NCBI GenBank assembly: GCA_973895155.1 | Contig: OZ316898.1 | Location: 6,572,001 to 6,636,000 of the forward strand | DNA: 64,000 nucleotides | DNA from: Marsupella aquatica | Taxonomy: Eukaryota > Marchantiophyta | Direction of reading: 5' to 3' | Part shown: positions 25,679-38,583 of the stretch, piece by piece | Numbering within the stretch: the stretch's first letter is position 1 | Layout of the letters: the number at the start of each line of letters is the position of its first letter | Notes under the pieces: generated by a model | Database searches by the model: none | What the model saw: only the letters and a program-made list of their open reading frames with translations | What the model was told of the DNA's origin: nothing | Made by a program: the position numbers and the translations under genes

Positions 25679-27866
25679 ATATTACAACCCCAAGTCTCAG
25701 CTAGTTTCTTGGAACCGTGTAAAACCCTGTACTTAATTGAAACCCCGGCTTTTAGGTTCATTTTTTCCTTAATACAATGAGAAGAATCTAAATAGTTGGC
25801 TCATATTGAGCTGGACTTGGGCACTCACAGGGACCGTCAACGTGATGCCCTCATAGACCCTTGTTCTCTCCGTCTAGTTTCTGGCTGTATGGGAGCCTGG
25901 AATTCTTGTTCAGAATATCTACGTTGCTGAAGAGGGCATAGAAAAGCTTTTCTGTAGTGATAATTCTTCGACGAATTTACATCAGCTTCCTGTGTTTCTG
26001 TAGATCTAAAGAGCAATGCATGGTTCTTTCTCCGACACGGGGCATAAATTTGGGAATTGACATTGCAATTGATGGTTTTCAATTGTGAATGGATGTGTTC
26101 CAGTGACGAGTGTTTTGATTGGAATGGCAATAGGAAGGGATTCAATCAGATCAAGCAATTTAGTTGAAATTGGCCCTGTTCCATTACAAGGCAGATCTTG
26201 CATTCTGAGTTTTGATTTGGACATTTCGCTACCTTGTGATTGACAATGTGTGAATTTTAGATTCTTAGTTTTGATTTGGACACTTCGCCACCTCGTGAAG
26301 CACAATGTGTGAAGTTTACATTGCAACTTTGAGAGAGTAAAATCGCTTTGGCAACTTGCAATCATGTAATTTCTTCATTGGCCACAATAAAATTGAATTG
26401 TTGTGTGATTTTGATGATGGTCAACATCTGTAAATGAATCAAAACGCTTTCCTGCAAATTATACCAGCACTCTTCCGTTTATCCGATCCTCATTAGCAAA
26501 GACGATCTGCTTCGTCATTGAATGTCTAAACTTTTCTTGTTGTTGCTTTTTCCATTATCCTTTACTCGCGGGTTAATGGGTTGCCCATCTTGAAGCTAAT
26601 GAGCTAGATCTTGAGCTTCAAGATGTGCAGTGCATTAATACACAAGTGACAGGATAAGAAAAAGTAACAAGCAAAGAGACAATAGTAAAGAAGCACTGTT
26701 GATTTCAGATTGGAGCACATCTGGGTCCGCTACCACTATGAGACTGTGCCGAGGACTCTCTGCGACATCCAACCTTGATTGTGCACTGGAGCATGGCACA
26801 GGTGTCCCAACTTCTCCCACGCCGTTGTAGTGGGATGATTTGGCCTCTGCCTCTCCCTTCGCCCGGCATGAAGGGTGTGCTCACTCCCGCTATGCCATTG
26901 TTGATTCCCCCATCGTCTGGCAGATAAGGAGCGACTTAATGGGATGGATTGATGGTCTTTTGCTTAGAAAGGGAAACCACAAGCCACACGACTCGCTTGA
27001 GGGGACAACCCTCAATTATTGATCGCTCCGTTGTTTCGTCATCTTTTTGTGGGTAAATAGGTTTGCAGTCCGACTCATTGTGTTCACTGACCTTGACATG
27101 CTGGTTATGTTTATTGCTAAATCCCGTGTGAAGCGTTGTTAGATAGGATATGAGATCTAGCCTCAGTGCCTATACCAAACCTTGGTTTGGTCATGTTCAG
27201 GACATGATTGCACAGTGGTAGTCTCGGCTGAGGCGTATTAAGGTTCTTTCCCCACCGAATAGGGCTTGCGAGCATCTATTTGGAGACATTTACCATACAA
27301 AAGCATGAACCAACAGCTGCCATTTCGATCAAACAGGTTCAATGTTTTTTGAAAACCTACGATCATCTCAGATCTCTGCAAATCGGGCTTCATGATTTTA
27401 TCTGGCAGTGGAAAAAATCAAAGATGATTGCCATGAGTACCGCAGAATTCCCTGTCAGACGTAGTGTACTTGCAAATAAGTCCGACAGACATCGTGGCTG
27501 CTCATGGAATATTACTGTTGAACCTACCTTGAATGACAAGTTTAAATCTGGGACCCTCTTCAGATGACAAAAGAATTAATAAACTCCCCTTATCGAATCA
27601 TTTGGATGAATTGAAAGCAAAATAGAAACTACTAAGCCCAGCCATGAGTCCATAAGCTCGAGCCGAGAACAATGGCATTTAATATCATGTGCCTTACAAT
27701 AACCCATATGGACTACCACAAACCAGGCAAGAACTTCTTTAGGGTTTAGCCCGCCATTGCAAGAAAGGACAGAAACATTTTTACAACTTCTGATAGAGCA
27801 TGCAGGGGTCGATTGACTAGAATTACTACCAAATGGCGTCTGACTGATAACGTACGTGGTGTAAGC
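25679..27866. other. Golgin 3' region and spacer
   Basis: Possible polyadenylation words (AATACAAT near 25770, CAATAAAA near 26385) suggest that the golgin transcript ends within the first 700 bp. A ~65-bp segment carrying GTTTTGATTTGGACA is duplicated in tandem at about 26205-26325. No gene is recognised up to the VOC gene. Confidence 0.5.
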
Positions 27867-28809
27867 TCATTTTTGGGGAGCGTCTGCAGGCTCAAAAAGC
27901 CCAATCATGTGTCCGTCTATGCACCTCACCGCTGCAACCTGAAAAGATGGGCAGCCATCATTGATCAAATCGATTGGAAGCCAAAATATACTACCTGTGC
28001 ACCTCCCATTCCGTAAAGTCACTCAAGTTCAGCTAGCAACAGGAGCGTCGTGTCCTAGACAAACGAGAAAAAAATTACACGCTGTGGTAAGAAGCGGACA
28101 ACTCTGTAGATTCGACAATTTTAGCAATATTATAAGACTCGATGGGGGAAGAACTAAAATTGATGTCGAGATTGCAGATTTCTCTCACGGCAATGCAGAG
28201 AGCTCTAGTAAATCTCATGTCAAGCGAAAAATGCCTGGGAAGATTAACCAACACAAACCTTTCCATAAGGCGGATACTTGATCGGGCCATCCAGTTCTGC
28301 TCCCATGGAAAGCAGTCTAGTCACAGTACTCTCCATGTTTGTCACGTTAAATGAAAGGAAGGGTGAGTTGCTCATTCCAGATGGCGTCCCACTGCACCCA
28401 AACTTAGATGTGAAAATGTGAGACAAAAGCTCCAGAAAATGGCTGGCATATTGGAACCAGTGTCACTATGTGTGTAACTATTCTATGACAACAAAATTAA
28501 TCACCATCTCGCCTGTGACGAAGCATAAAGAGAGACTGCTCATTTGCAATGTAGTAGCAACGGATGTTTCAAAGCAGAATGTGTCATCCCCTGCATGGAA
28601 GGAACTAAGGCAAGGATGGGACATGAAGAGAATGAAGGACGAGATGAAAACCTGGGAGCCTGCATAAGAGCGATCTTGAAAGGACCAGAACGAAGCTCAG
28701 CCCATCGCTCAGAGCACACGGTGACTGCAAGGCCTAACCCGTGGGCATAGAACCTTGCTGCTTTCGGCACGTCCTTGTTCAGAAGCACCACATACTTCAT
28801 CAGTGCCAT
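27867..28809 (-). CDS. VOC-superfamily (glyoxalase I / bleomycin-resistance fold) small protein
   Basis: Three exons: 28809-28652, 28391-28259 and 27938-27867, summing to exactly 121 codons (120 residues). The protein begins MALMKYVVLLNKDVPKAARF, the first beta-alpha unit of the vicinal-oxygen-chelate fold. It continues with AELRSGPFKIALMQAP, PFLSFNVTNMESTVTRLLSMG and GPIKYPPYGKVAAV, and ends with CIDGHMIGLFEPAD, the closing strand where the fold's metal-ligand Glu usually sits. The first donor is GTTTTC, which is weak, but the joined frame reads straight through the fold. No organelle-targeting extension is visible. The substrate cannot be told from sequence; members include glyoxalases, dioxygenases and non-catalytic binding proteins. 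A minisatellite starts about 390 bp upstream of its ATG. Confidence 0.85.
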
Positions 28810-29199
28810 CTCTTCTCTGTTCTACCCGAGCAATGCGCCTCACAGGCCCTACCATCGACCGGCGAATGTTTCATTCACGTCCCTGCTTTCATCACCCCCT
28901 ACCGCCAGATTCACGAAAGCGAAGGAAATCTTAACTCCTTCACTTCAAAGTGTACAGTAGATTGGTCAAGAACAGGAATCCGAACCAATAAAATCTTCTG
29001 CAGAACCGAAAGTCGAAGTGTCAAGTCAATCGTGTCCACAGCAGGAGGGCTTCCCGACAGAGCAACAGCCCAAATGCCAATGCACTCGAACGAACACAAA
29101 ATCTGCGATCAACCCAGAACATCGACTATCCCCAGCTGACGATAGTTCTGCTCCGCCCATCATGGCGTGGGCCGTGAGACCCAGACCCTCCCCACCAAA
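28810..29199. other. Upstream region of the VOC-family gene
   Basis: Short non-repetitive spacer between the start of the VOC gene and the minisatellite. It presumably holds the promoter, but no specific element could be defined. Confidence 0.4.
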
Positions 29200-29760
29200 G
29201 AACTTATGTACAACTTAGAGAGAAAGGAGAGATGTGACATGGGCACCAACCTCAAATCCACGAGTATAACTTTTGTACAACTCAGAGAGGAGGAGAAAGG
29301 AGAGATTGAATATGGGCACGAACCTCAAATCCACGAGTATAACTTCTGGACAATTCAGAGAGGAGGAGAAAGGAGAGATGTATATGGGCACGAACCTCAA
29401 ATCCACGAGTATAACTTTTGTACAACTCAGAGAGGCGGAGAAAGGAGAGATGCGATATGGGCACAAACCTCAAATCCACGAGTAAAACTTCTATACACCT
29501 GAGAGAGGGAGGAGAAAAGAGATGTGATATGGGAACAAACCTCAACTCAACTCAGAGAGCAGGAGAAAGGAGAGATGCGAGATGGGCACAAACCTCAAAT
29601 CCACGAGTACAACTTCTGTACAACTCAGAGACGACGAGAAAGGAGAGATGTGAGATGGACACAAACCTTAAATCCACGAGTAAAAGTTTTATACAACTCA
29701 GAGAGGAGGAGAAAGAGATGTGATATGGGAACAAACCTCACATCCACGAGTATAACCGCA
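29200..29760. repeat. Minisatellite of about 70-bp units, about eight copies
   Basis: Units are built from CAACTCAGAGAGGAGGAGAA, then GGAGAGATG, then GGGCAC-AACCTCAAATCC and ACGAGTATAACTT. Copies vary in length: one lacks the middle and others drop a few bases. Because the unit lacks stops in several frames, open frames of 60-135 codons appear on both strands. They share no frame-specific conservation and are not proposed as genes. Confidence 0.9.
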
Positions 29761-29764
29761 TTTC

Positions 29765-29910
29765 ACAAACTGCCCCAATGGCTCAATGGCTTCGAATTCT
29801 TTGCAAGCTCCCACTGTCTGATCGATCTCCCCAATTTACTACCCCTCACTCATGTCCCGTCCATCGAGCCTCCCCAGTGCCACGAGAGGACAAGGACTAC
29901 GCAAAATTTG
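29765..29910. repeat. Dispersed repeat, partner at 31370-31485
   Basis: Words such as CTGTCTGATCGATCTCCCC, ACTACCC-CA-GTATGTCCCGTC and ACAAGGACTAC recur in the same order about 1.6 kb further right, with about 20 percent divergence by eye. No coding content is supported. Confidence 0.6.
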
Positions 29911-29929
29911 ATGGACCTTCCACATCCTT

Positions 29930-32900
29930 AGTTTTCCTGCCTTCAATTACAATGGCATTAAAATATTGACAGAGAATTTGTGGAGAATTTTGTGGAGAAA
30001 GTGGAGAAAGTGGAGAACCAACGGTAAGGGTTGTAAACTTTCCAGAGCTTGAGGTCTGCTCCTTTAAAATCATAATAAAACAGACAACATTGTCAAGAAA
30101 ACATAGAGACAAGAAAAGTACTTGTGGCAGGACAAGAGAATTATTTTAGATTCTGCAATTTAGGGAGTGGTAAGGGCCTAGGGAATTTAGATCCTGCAAT
30201 TTAGGGAGTGGAATGCAATTGAGGGAGTAGAAAGGGCATAGCGAGAAAGAAAATTTAGATGTGCAGAGTGGTAAGGGCCGCCATTTAAGGACCCTCTACA
30301 TGCAAGACTGCCTGCCCTAAGACTGGATGGACCAAGTGGTTTGTTTTGTTCTTCCTTATGGAATGTGACACACACTCCTTTACTTTCACTTCACACCTAA
30401 AACTGGTTATCTTTGGATGACTTCACTTTTGAGAAGGATGCCCAGAGTGGTTTTCCAGGTGTTCAGATTGAATGTACAATGTTCAAATATAGTTGGCAGT
30501 TTATTTGGACAGTTTTTTTTCTCTATTTAAGATCAAATGTTTTCAACATGTTCTCTTATGTCCAATAGTTTAGCTGACAAAGTTTCAGATTTTTAGCTGA
30601 GATCATTTGTTCCATTGCCAATGAGTGCAAAAATGGTTTACTATTGTACATTAACTGCCAACGTTCACTTTTGTGAAGGATGTCCTCAGTAGTTTGGGCA
30701 GGACCACCAACTTACCACTTTGGGGAAGGACGCCCTAATTACTCTGTGCATGTCGAGCCGCAACTTACCACCCTGTAATCTACTGGAACCAGTTGCAAAT
30801 AGTAAGAAGCATTATTACAGGTCACTAGTCAGTCAAACTTTAAGGAGTGCTATCCAAGCATTTTTTGATATTCTGAGCCAGGCCATCCCAGCTTTGAAAA
30901 TCCATGGGGCCTCACAGCAAACCCCTTGGTCCATCCAGGCTTAACATTTGCTTCAACTTAGAAGTGAAGGTTATGGACATAAAAAGATATAAACTACCAA
31001 ACTCATGATCTATAACTTTTTGTCATAAAGATTGATCATATGTCATGATCATAAGTCATTGTAGAGGCTAGTGAAAACAAAATTCATTTACATAACCCCA
31101 TGAAAAAGCTATGGCCAAATTCATCATTCATAACTAAGAAGCTTTGAGACACCTTATTTTAAGTGTACGAGTTTTGACTTTAGAGCCAATGAGAATGCAC
31201 TGTACTGTCACTGTACAGGGGCAAGGGGTGCCCCTAGAGTTTAACAGGGAGTATGAGGGAAAATCATACTCCCTACTACCTTATTTGTGCACTCCTCATA
31301 TACTCCTCACTCCCTTGAAAAATCTGTGATCTTATTGGCTCAAACATACTGACACACATGTGCCCCTAATGGTTTCAAACCCTGTGAAAGCTCTGGCTGT
31401 CTGATTGATCTCCCCTACTTACTACCCTGACGTATGTCCCGTCAATAGAGCCCCCTATGGCATGAGAAGGAAAAGGACTACTCGTCTCAAAGCTTCATAC
31501 TTGCGGATGATGGCTTTTGGCGGTAAACAAGTGGTCATAGCTTTTTCAGAGGGTTATGAACACGGTTGTTTCTTTCACTAGCCTCCACAGAGATTTATGG
31601 TCATGGCATATGACCAATCTCAATGCCAATATGTTATGGATGATGACTTTGATAGTCATCAACTTTTGTGTTCGTAACCTCAAGGGGGCCCTTACAAGAT
31701 AGTGGGGGTCGTTCAATGCATGTCTCTCCATCCAAAGCAAAGCTGATGGCCACTTACACAAAAGTTAGAATGCCTGAGCCAAAATATGTCCGGTCTGGAA
31801 AGAATCAATGAATGCAACTTCCTGAAGAGAAGCAGCCCTCTGCTCCAGTTTTTTAGACCACCTCAACAGGAAGTCTAAAAAACTCCAAATTTTGACAAAA
31901 AACATGCACACATCAGCAAAAGGACCCACAAGGGGCCCACTGACATATAACTAGGTTAGGTAATGGTTTTGCCTGACAGTGCCCCCTAGTTCATGTAAAG
32001 TGAAGTGTGGCCTGTTCCCACATGTGAATGGCTACAATTGCATTTCAAACTCAGAAAAAAAAATATACTGGTACCCCCAAGTTCTTTTAAAGGTACACTT
32101 AATCACTATTAACCACTAAGTTAAGGTCCACCAAATTTTGAGGTTTGAGACCCACTATTGAGAGAAAAGAAAGGGTTGAGGAGACTGATGGAGATGCAAG
32201 GAAACAACCCAAGAGTGAGAGCTTTTTTTAACTCATTAACTATGAGTCCCCCATATCAGTGAACCCATTCCTCACTGAACTTGGGGCATTAATTTTGCAA
32301 AAAAATTTCTCGGGTGGCCACCTAAGTTGAACAATTTTGATGAACTTGGACACCAATTTTGCGGTCGGCTTTTCTCTCTTGAAGCCATGCTAGATTGGAA
32401 AATATTCACTCTCCCGCCTTCTGAGCTCTCGGCTGACCTTGCTGAGTCATCTTCGTAGTAGTGCTCAATTACAAAAGTTCCACACGCACATGATTGATGG
32501 GTGTGATTGATACTTGATAACCAATTTTGACTGATGGGGTTGTGATGCTCGCAAGATCTCTGAAATGCATAAAATGATATTGTACCTCCTGAGAGGTTGT
32601 TCACCCCATGAAACACTGATATCAGTGAAGCTAGATGCCCTCACCAAACTTGAACATCAACTCAGCATTCAACATTTTTTTCTCTCAGCGGTCACATCAA
32701 GTTAAGAACATTCCACTCCGCTGACATTGTTGACTCACTTTATTCAACTTAATAGCCCTGCTATTCCTAATTAGTTCGTGGACCCCTTGACTAATTGATA
32801 GCCTTGACTAATTGATAGCCTAGTTATCACAAACAGTTTTCAAAATCAGGCCTTTTCGGTACATGCTACCAAATTCTCAAGCTACGAGAATCAAAATTCA

Positions 32901-33853
32901 ATTTGTGACATTTGCAATTAGATGAATGTTTGATCAAATGAATTATTTCAGTTCGTTGAGTGTTCAAGTTAGGACCATGGCTAGCAGTTTACCTTAATTG
33001 CAAATGGCCAAAAATCTTACTCCAGGTGCCAATTACCCTTTGACAAGAAAATTATCAAGTTAGTTATTAGTCGTTATTTATTATATGAAAAACATTTTTT
33101 ATAAATCTTTGAATTTAAGTTTTAAAATTGGAAATGTAACTAAAATGGTTACATAGTGACAGTTTTAACAGTCTTGCTATTTACATTTCTAATTTTTAAC
33201 TTTTCTTTTACGGCATGGCGTCCTAAAATGTACACTCAAATTGACACAAACACGAATGAAAACTATAAGTTTGACTCACAAAACTGATGAGTCTTGTTTG
33301 TTGCGGTTATTGTTGATGTGGCACAATGTGGTACAAGGAATTTTGGAAGGGACCTCTGGTGGGGTCCCTAACAAGATCCTTTCTATCACTGGTCCAAACT
33401 TTGGGAATCAGGCTAAGGAGTTCAAAGTGATATACTTTTAACTGTAAAGTATCAAATCTGGCATCAAAATAAAACATAAAATAAAATAAAATAAATCTGG
33501 CATTCTCACTCTCACTGGAACGATTGATGGATGATTGTTCCAGTTTTGGGGATATACTAGACGAGTAGGTTAGCTACGTTTCCATTGTAAGTGTCACTGG
33601 ATTTTCTCCCATTTTGGTTGAGTTTTTTTGTCACAGATTGTGGAGGGGAAAATAACATTAGATTACTTGTCATGTCACTCTTCATTGCCTTAATAAGAAA
33701 TAGCTGGGTTGGTCTTTTCTTTTGCCTCCTCCCTTCTCTACAGTAGTCGCCTTCTCTACTTGCGTTGAAGGTGCAACACTAAAAAAGTAACTAGCATTCT
33801 TCACCATCAAATTATGGGCCTTCTTTAGTTGCGTTGAAGGTGCAAATCTAAAC
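29930..33853. other. Gene-poor AT-rich spacer left of the large inverted-repeat block
   Basis: No gene is recognised. It contains repeated GCAATTTAGGGAGTGG words at 30150-30230, the partner of the dispersed repeat at 31370-31485, an (AAAAT)n-like tract at 33465-33496, and a tandem pair around TTGCGTTGAAGGTGCAA at 33751-33784 and 33819-33852 that abuts the left inverted repeat. Confidence 0.5.
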
Positions 33854-33940
33854 AATATTTGAGAGATATACTTAGTGGACCTCCAAATGCAACTTTCTCT
33901 CTTAATGGACCAAAAGTTTCCCACGCCCTCCCAATGGACC
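33854..33940 (+). repeat. Left copy of the 87-bp long-range inverted repeat
   Basis: Contains AGAGATATACTTAGTGGACC and AAAGTTTCCCACGCCCTCCC. Its inverse is at 55673-55760. A shorter echo, CCAATGGACCTCCGGGC, follows at 33960. Confidence 0.85.
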
Positions 33941-34994
33941 CCAAAGTTTAGATTCTCTCCCAATGGACCTCCGGGCTCACTCCGTACAGGTATGTTCTTA
34001 TGAAACAGCTTACCACGCAGTTTGAGTCCACTGCGTACCCTGTGGAAACCGTGGTTGCTCATGTGTAGTCGGCCGTCAATAATGTCGCAGTCCACAAGCG
34101 TCATAGCCCTGGCGGCAATCGAGCTCCGCGCAGCACCATGGCAGTTTTTGTGAATACAGTATGACTATTGTATTCAAAACAATAATTGAATGAGTTTGCG
34201 GTGGCATTGGAGCCTTCGTGCCCGACCTCACAGGATTTCAGAATACATTGTCACTTTAGTGTTCAAGATACAAAGGAAATAGTTTATTGGAGCTTGCAAC
34301 AGCCGGCAAGCCGTACCTCCCCGAACCTCCTTGCTTTTATGAAGACATTGTCTATAATGTGTACAAATCTTAAAGGAATAATTTTCAAAATTCAAATGTG
34401 CCCGCCCTTTATGGAACCCTTTGGGAACCTGTTTTGTTGTCATTTGGTTTGTTACTCGACATTTTCTCGTGTTGCTGGTTCCGGCTCGTGTTCTTGGGGC
34501 CCAACCTCCGTGACAGGAAACAGGAAACAGTAATGCTCATAACAGGAAAAAGAGTGCAACAAAACAGGAGATTACCTACTATCATCGACAAAACATGACA
34601 TAATTCTGGACAAAAAGGAGACCAAGTTCAATCGGAACTCCAATATTTTTAGGGCGGAATACAACAATATCGGAAGACCTTTTACTAGCGCCGAGCGCTA
34701 CCCAAATACTTGTTGCCAGATAAAACAACATTACAAAATGCCGGCCTTTTACTAGCGCCGAGCGCTAACAAAATATTTGTTACCGTTTAAAACGGCAACC
34801 CAAAAATGCCCGTTCAACGTCTAGTAGATTGCAAAGAATTATTCTAAACCATGCGAATTCCTCCTTCCTATGATGTACTGGAGTTCTCCAACAGTCAAAA
34901 TTGGCTGGCTTGGTAAGACCGAATCCAACGGATCAAGCTTGAAGATTGTTTTGTAAACCCAGTACAAATGTTTATAAGGCATGAAAGGTCTTCC

Positions 34995-37900
34995 TCAAGA
35001 ATGTCGGTGAAAGAAGTCCTCACAAGAGCAACAAGGGAATACGCAAATCTGCACCCAATAAGTGTTTGCCGTCCTTAGATGAGCGTGTGTTTGGATGAGT
35101 AATCGTTTCCCATATGAGTTCCCCGAGGAAACGTCCAATTTTGTGATAAGAGTCATTGTTTCCTTCGCAGCAGATTCGATCCTTCTATGGTATTCCTGAG
35201 TAAGATTTGATCTGGGGTTCATTGGGCGCCCATTCCTAGTTCGAACACGGATGTTGATTTGTGCCATATTGATCTTCTCAGGAAAAACATCAATATTGAT
35301 TCTCAAGTCAAAAGGCGTAGGTTTGGCAGGCATGCTTTGGTGGTGTTGTCTGGAGATTGCAACCCCCTGTTCTTCCAGGAAATGTAACTCCAAGTTTGAC
35401 AAATGTGTTCCTGTTAGTACTGGCACGGAAACTGGATAAGGAGGCAGGTTAGCGATGCCTCGACATGGGTGGCTTTTCCAACAACTGCCGTTGGGGCAAA
35501 ACCACATGAACTCGGCATGAGGTTCACTCCTAAACAGGCAATGTCCCTTCGCAACAATTCCGATCACTCCAGCATTAGAAGGATATCCAACCTTCTTAAT
35601 CCGGTTTCGACACTCATCACGATCGCATCTACTTGACAATGTCCCGTTACACTGAGGACCAGGCCCAAGTCTTGAAATTCGACGAAGATGCCAAGACCCA
35701 GGTTCAACGTCCGACTCCAAAAGTGACGTGTCAGGGAGGACTGGAGTTTGGTCCATTTGAGAGACTTCTGGTAATGTGGAAAATTCTTCACCTGGACCAG
35801 AAGCAGATGCGTCCGGCAAGTCACTTGGGCCCTCAATCCCAGTCAAATCGATTGGTGTCTCAGGAACACTTGGTGGAATATGAGAAAATTGAGCCGAGTT
35901 CAAATTTCTCCATTTCAAACCCCGTGTATTTGGTGTTGTTATCAAAATGGTGTCATGACAATGGGAGTCTTGTGCCGAGACATTCCCTGTCGCTGGACCT
36001 TTTCTTTTGATAGATTTGGTTACAAAATCACCGTTCATTGGAGTACTCCTCTCCAAATCAAATTCCGCCGCATTAGCTAGTAGCAAATTAGAAGCCTCTT
36101 CGAACAATCGAGGGGATCCAGCCAGGTCCGCTAAACGGAAAGCTAGTTCAAATACCGTAGGACCTGCTCCTCTATGTAACCCATCCCGATAGGTAGTATA
36201 AGCAGCAATTTGAGAGATTGCACGATTGTGGTTAATTTTACAACCCTCAAATAATCCGACAGTTTTCTTCCCTTGCCAAGCTTTCATGATACCATGAACT
36301 GCCTCAGATCCAGTGCAGTTAGGAATCATCCCTCCTTCTTGTGCACTTTTGCTCTGCAGGACGGCCAGAGTTCATCAAATCTCAAAATCTACTTTTGGAA
36401 GATAAGTTGATATTCTTCAACAATATGTATCAATTAAAGGTAGCGCAAGGCGCTGACCAAAACGCTAAGAGAATCAAGAAAAAGAAGGTGTTAATAATAG
36501 CGCCAGGCGCTAGTATGGAAGTGTCTATTCAATAAATCAAAAATGGTGATACTTACAAGTTGAATAAAATTTCCCCATTGCCGCCATCTTACAACCCACC
36601 AAGAGATCCATCCCTGCAGCATCCGAAGCTTCCCGGGAATGCAATTGCCAGATCTCCACCACAAATCAATTTCTCGGGAAATCCTGTAAGCTTCGACAAA
36701 CGTTGATGCATTTATGAGCTTATCCCAGAGGAGGCGATGCTCAGAACGTTTGTCTTCAAGCACTCCTTCGATAGAATGGCGGTGCAAAGATTGGTAAAAA
36801 TGAAAAGCATCCGATCTCTCTTTCTCCGGATTTGGATGGCCCCCAAAGAAAACGTTTCTGACCGCACGCCACCCCGACTGAGCATTATCAGCCATGAATC
36901 CATGAATTTGAACATCATCTACCCCATTTTCTAAAGCAACCTCGATCATTAATCTCCATGCTTTCTCGAGAGATTCAGTGTCCTCCGCTTTCAGCTCACA
37001 CATAAATATTGTACATAAAGCTCGATAGTTATGGTCATAAACATGGGCGCTAAAAGTACTCCAATCTTTCGACATTCGTTTCATGACATCAAAACTCACC
37101 CACGCACCTTCAAGGGGTCCACCCTTTTTCATCTGTCGCAACAAATCTACTCTGGATCCATGCCCTTTGATCGTCATTTTGAAAATATGAGCTCGGTCCT
37201 CCTTAGAGCCTTGCCCTGGAAGTAGATACCTTTGAACAAACGGGAACCTGACATTCTTCTGCATCCGAACCAGATATTCGAGGTCTCCTCGCCCGGCCTG
37301 ATCTTTCCGGACACTCTTAAACAAGGCAAAGAACTTTTGCGGAGTCAAAACAAGCATAAGTGATTGCCAAATCTCACTCTCTTCCATCTTCGAGATGTCA
37401 TTGATAGATTCATCTAGTCATCCTTAAGAGATCCAGTGATCGCATTTTTCAAAACACTTGGCGAGGAAGAAGGATTCTTCAAATGCTCTTTCCGAATCTC
37501 TTCGACCGCTATCATCTCCAAACTTCTAGACCAGACCTTTCGACACGGATGGTTATGGACACCCATATGCACTGCAAGGTGTGACATATGTTGCGTTGTC
37601 GCCGAATCCAGGAGAACTTGTGGGTACATGTAAAACATTTTTGCGGAACAGGAGTCCAAACAGAACGAAAGTTGAAGACAATACCGACAAACAATCCCTC
37701 CTGAATCAATCAACTTTCCTAGACAATGTTGGCCTCCCAACTTGGGGGTCCCTTCCCAAGAGCTACAATTCCTACCATTTGTTCTGGTATAAAACTCGCA
37801 TGATTTGTTTCAGCATTCAAGTGATCCGCTACAGCTGACTTTACCAAACTCCCACATCTTCTTCGGCAAAACATTTGCAGAGGTAGGAAGAATTCGAGTC

Positions 37901-38583
37901 CAAAGATAGCAATCCTTCGAACGGTCCATGTTAAGTAGACGCTTCCCCTTTGAACCCACACAATCGACAGGCGGAAGCTCAAATATGACATTGCCGTTGT
38001 AAGTTTTGGGAAGAAATTCTACTTGCTCGTGCTTGAAAGTCTCTGATCGTACAAATCGAGATAGCTCACTTTGACCAGTCAATTTCAGAAGGGCGTCTAA
38101 CGCGCTCCTTCTGTAAACTATAGCAAGAGAAGGAGATTTAAGAAGCTTGTCACCTCCACTGTCTTCCGTTGAGGTACTACATTGATGCATTGGAAATGAA
38201 TTCATTAACAAATGACACTCTTCACACTTGATGTTCCTAATGTCAATCGGCAATTGAGAGACAGGGGAAGAGTCATCGCCATCAGACGTGAGGTCAATGA
38301 CCTCTGTTGGTGCATCCACCGTCTCTAGTTTCACTACTTTTCCTCGGAGGAAAAGCGTGTACTCGACACCGCAGTGCAGTTCCCACCATTTTTGACCAAA
38401 AATGTAAAAAGAATTCACTACCCCCTCGGTAGCTGTCCCTAGGCTTTGAATGTCTTTCCTCCTAACATCAAACCTTCCGCAAAGATAATTCTCACTCACA
38501 CGTTGATTACCATCTCCGTAAGTCATAGGAACGCTAATCACGTCTCCCATTTCAGGACATTTTACCCTAATAACCCGTGACAT
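34995..38583 (-). pseudogene. DDE-transposase-like protein with Cys clusters and SIM-like motifs (two internal lesions)
   Basis: Two exons, 38583-36557 and 36353-34995, joined by a GTAAGT...CTGCAG intron; repaired length is about 1,130 residues. From the N-terminus: a VIDLTSDGDD motif typical of SUMO-interacting sequences; CEECHLLMNSF...HQC; a second Cys-rich stretch; then a DDE-like core. Proposed catalytic acids are the Asp of WVSFDVMK, the Asp of GFMADNAQSGWRAV and, across the intron, the Glu of NCTGSEAVHG; the middle motif followed by FHFYQSLHRH recalls the Mutator-like transposase layout. The C-terminal exon adds another SIM-like PIDLTG and a Cys-rich domain with WFCPNGSCWKSHPC. Lesions: an in-frame TGA at 37810-37812 and a frameshift with stop near 37414. 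I recall similar proteins from bryophyte genomes. The family name is uncertain; the DDE assignment is moderate. Confidence 0.62.

Noticed and set aside
29215-29931. Several 60-135-codon frames on both strands
   Set aside because: All are translations of the 70-bp minisatellite in different frames.
33682-34104. 140-codon minus-strand frame across the left inverted repeat
   Set aside because: It runs through duplicated non-coding sequence and the inverted repeat, and has no recognisable domain or splice context.
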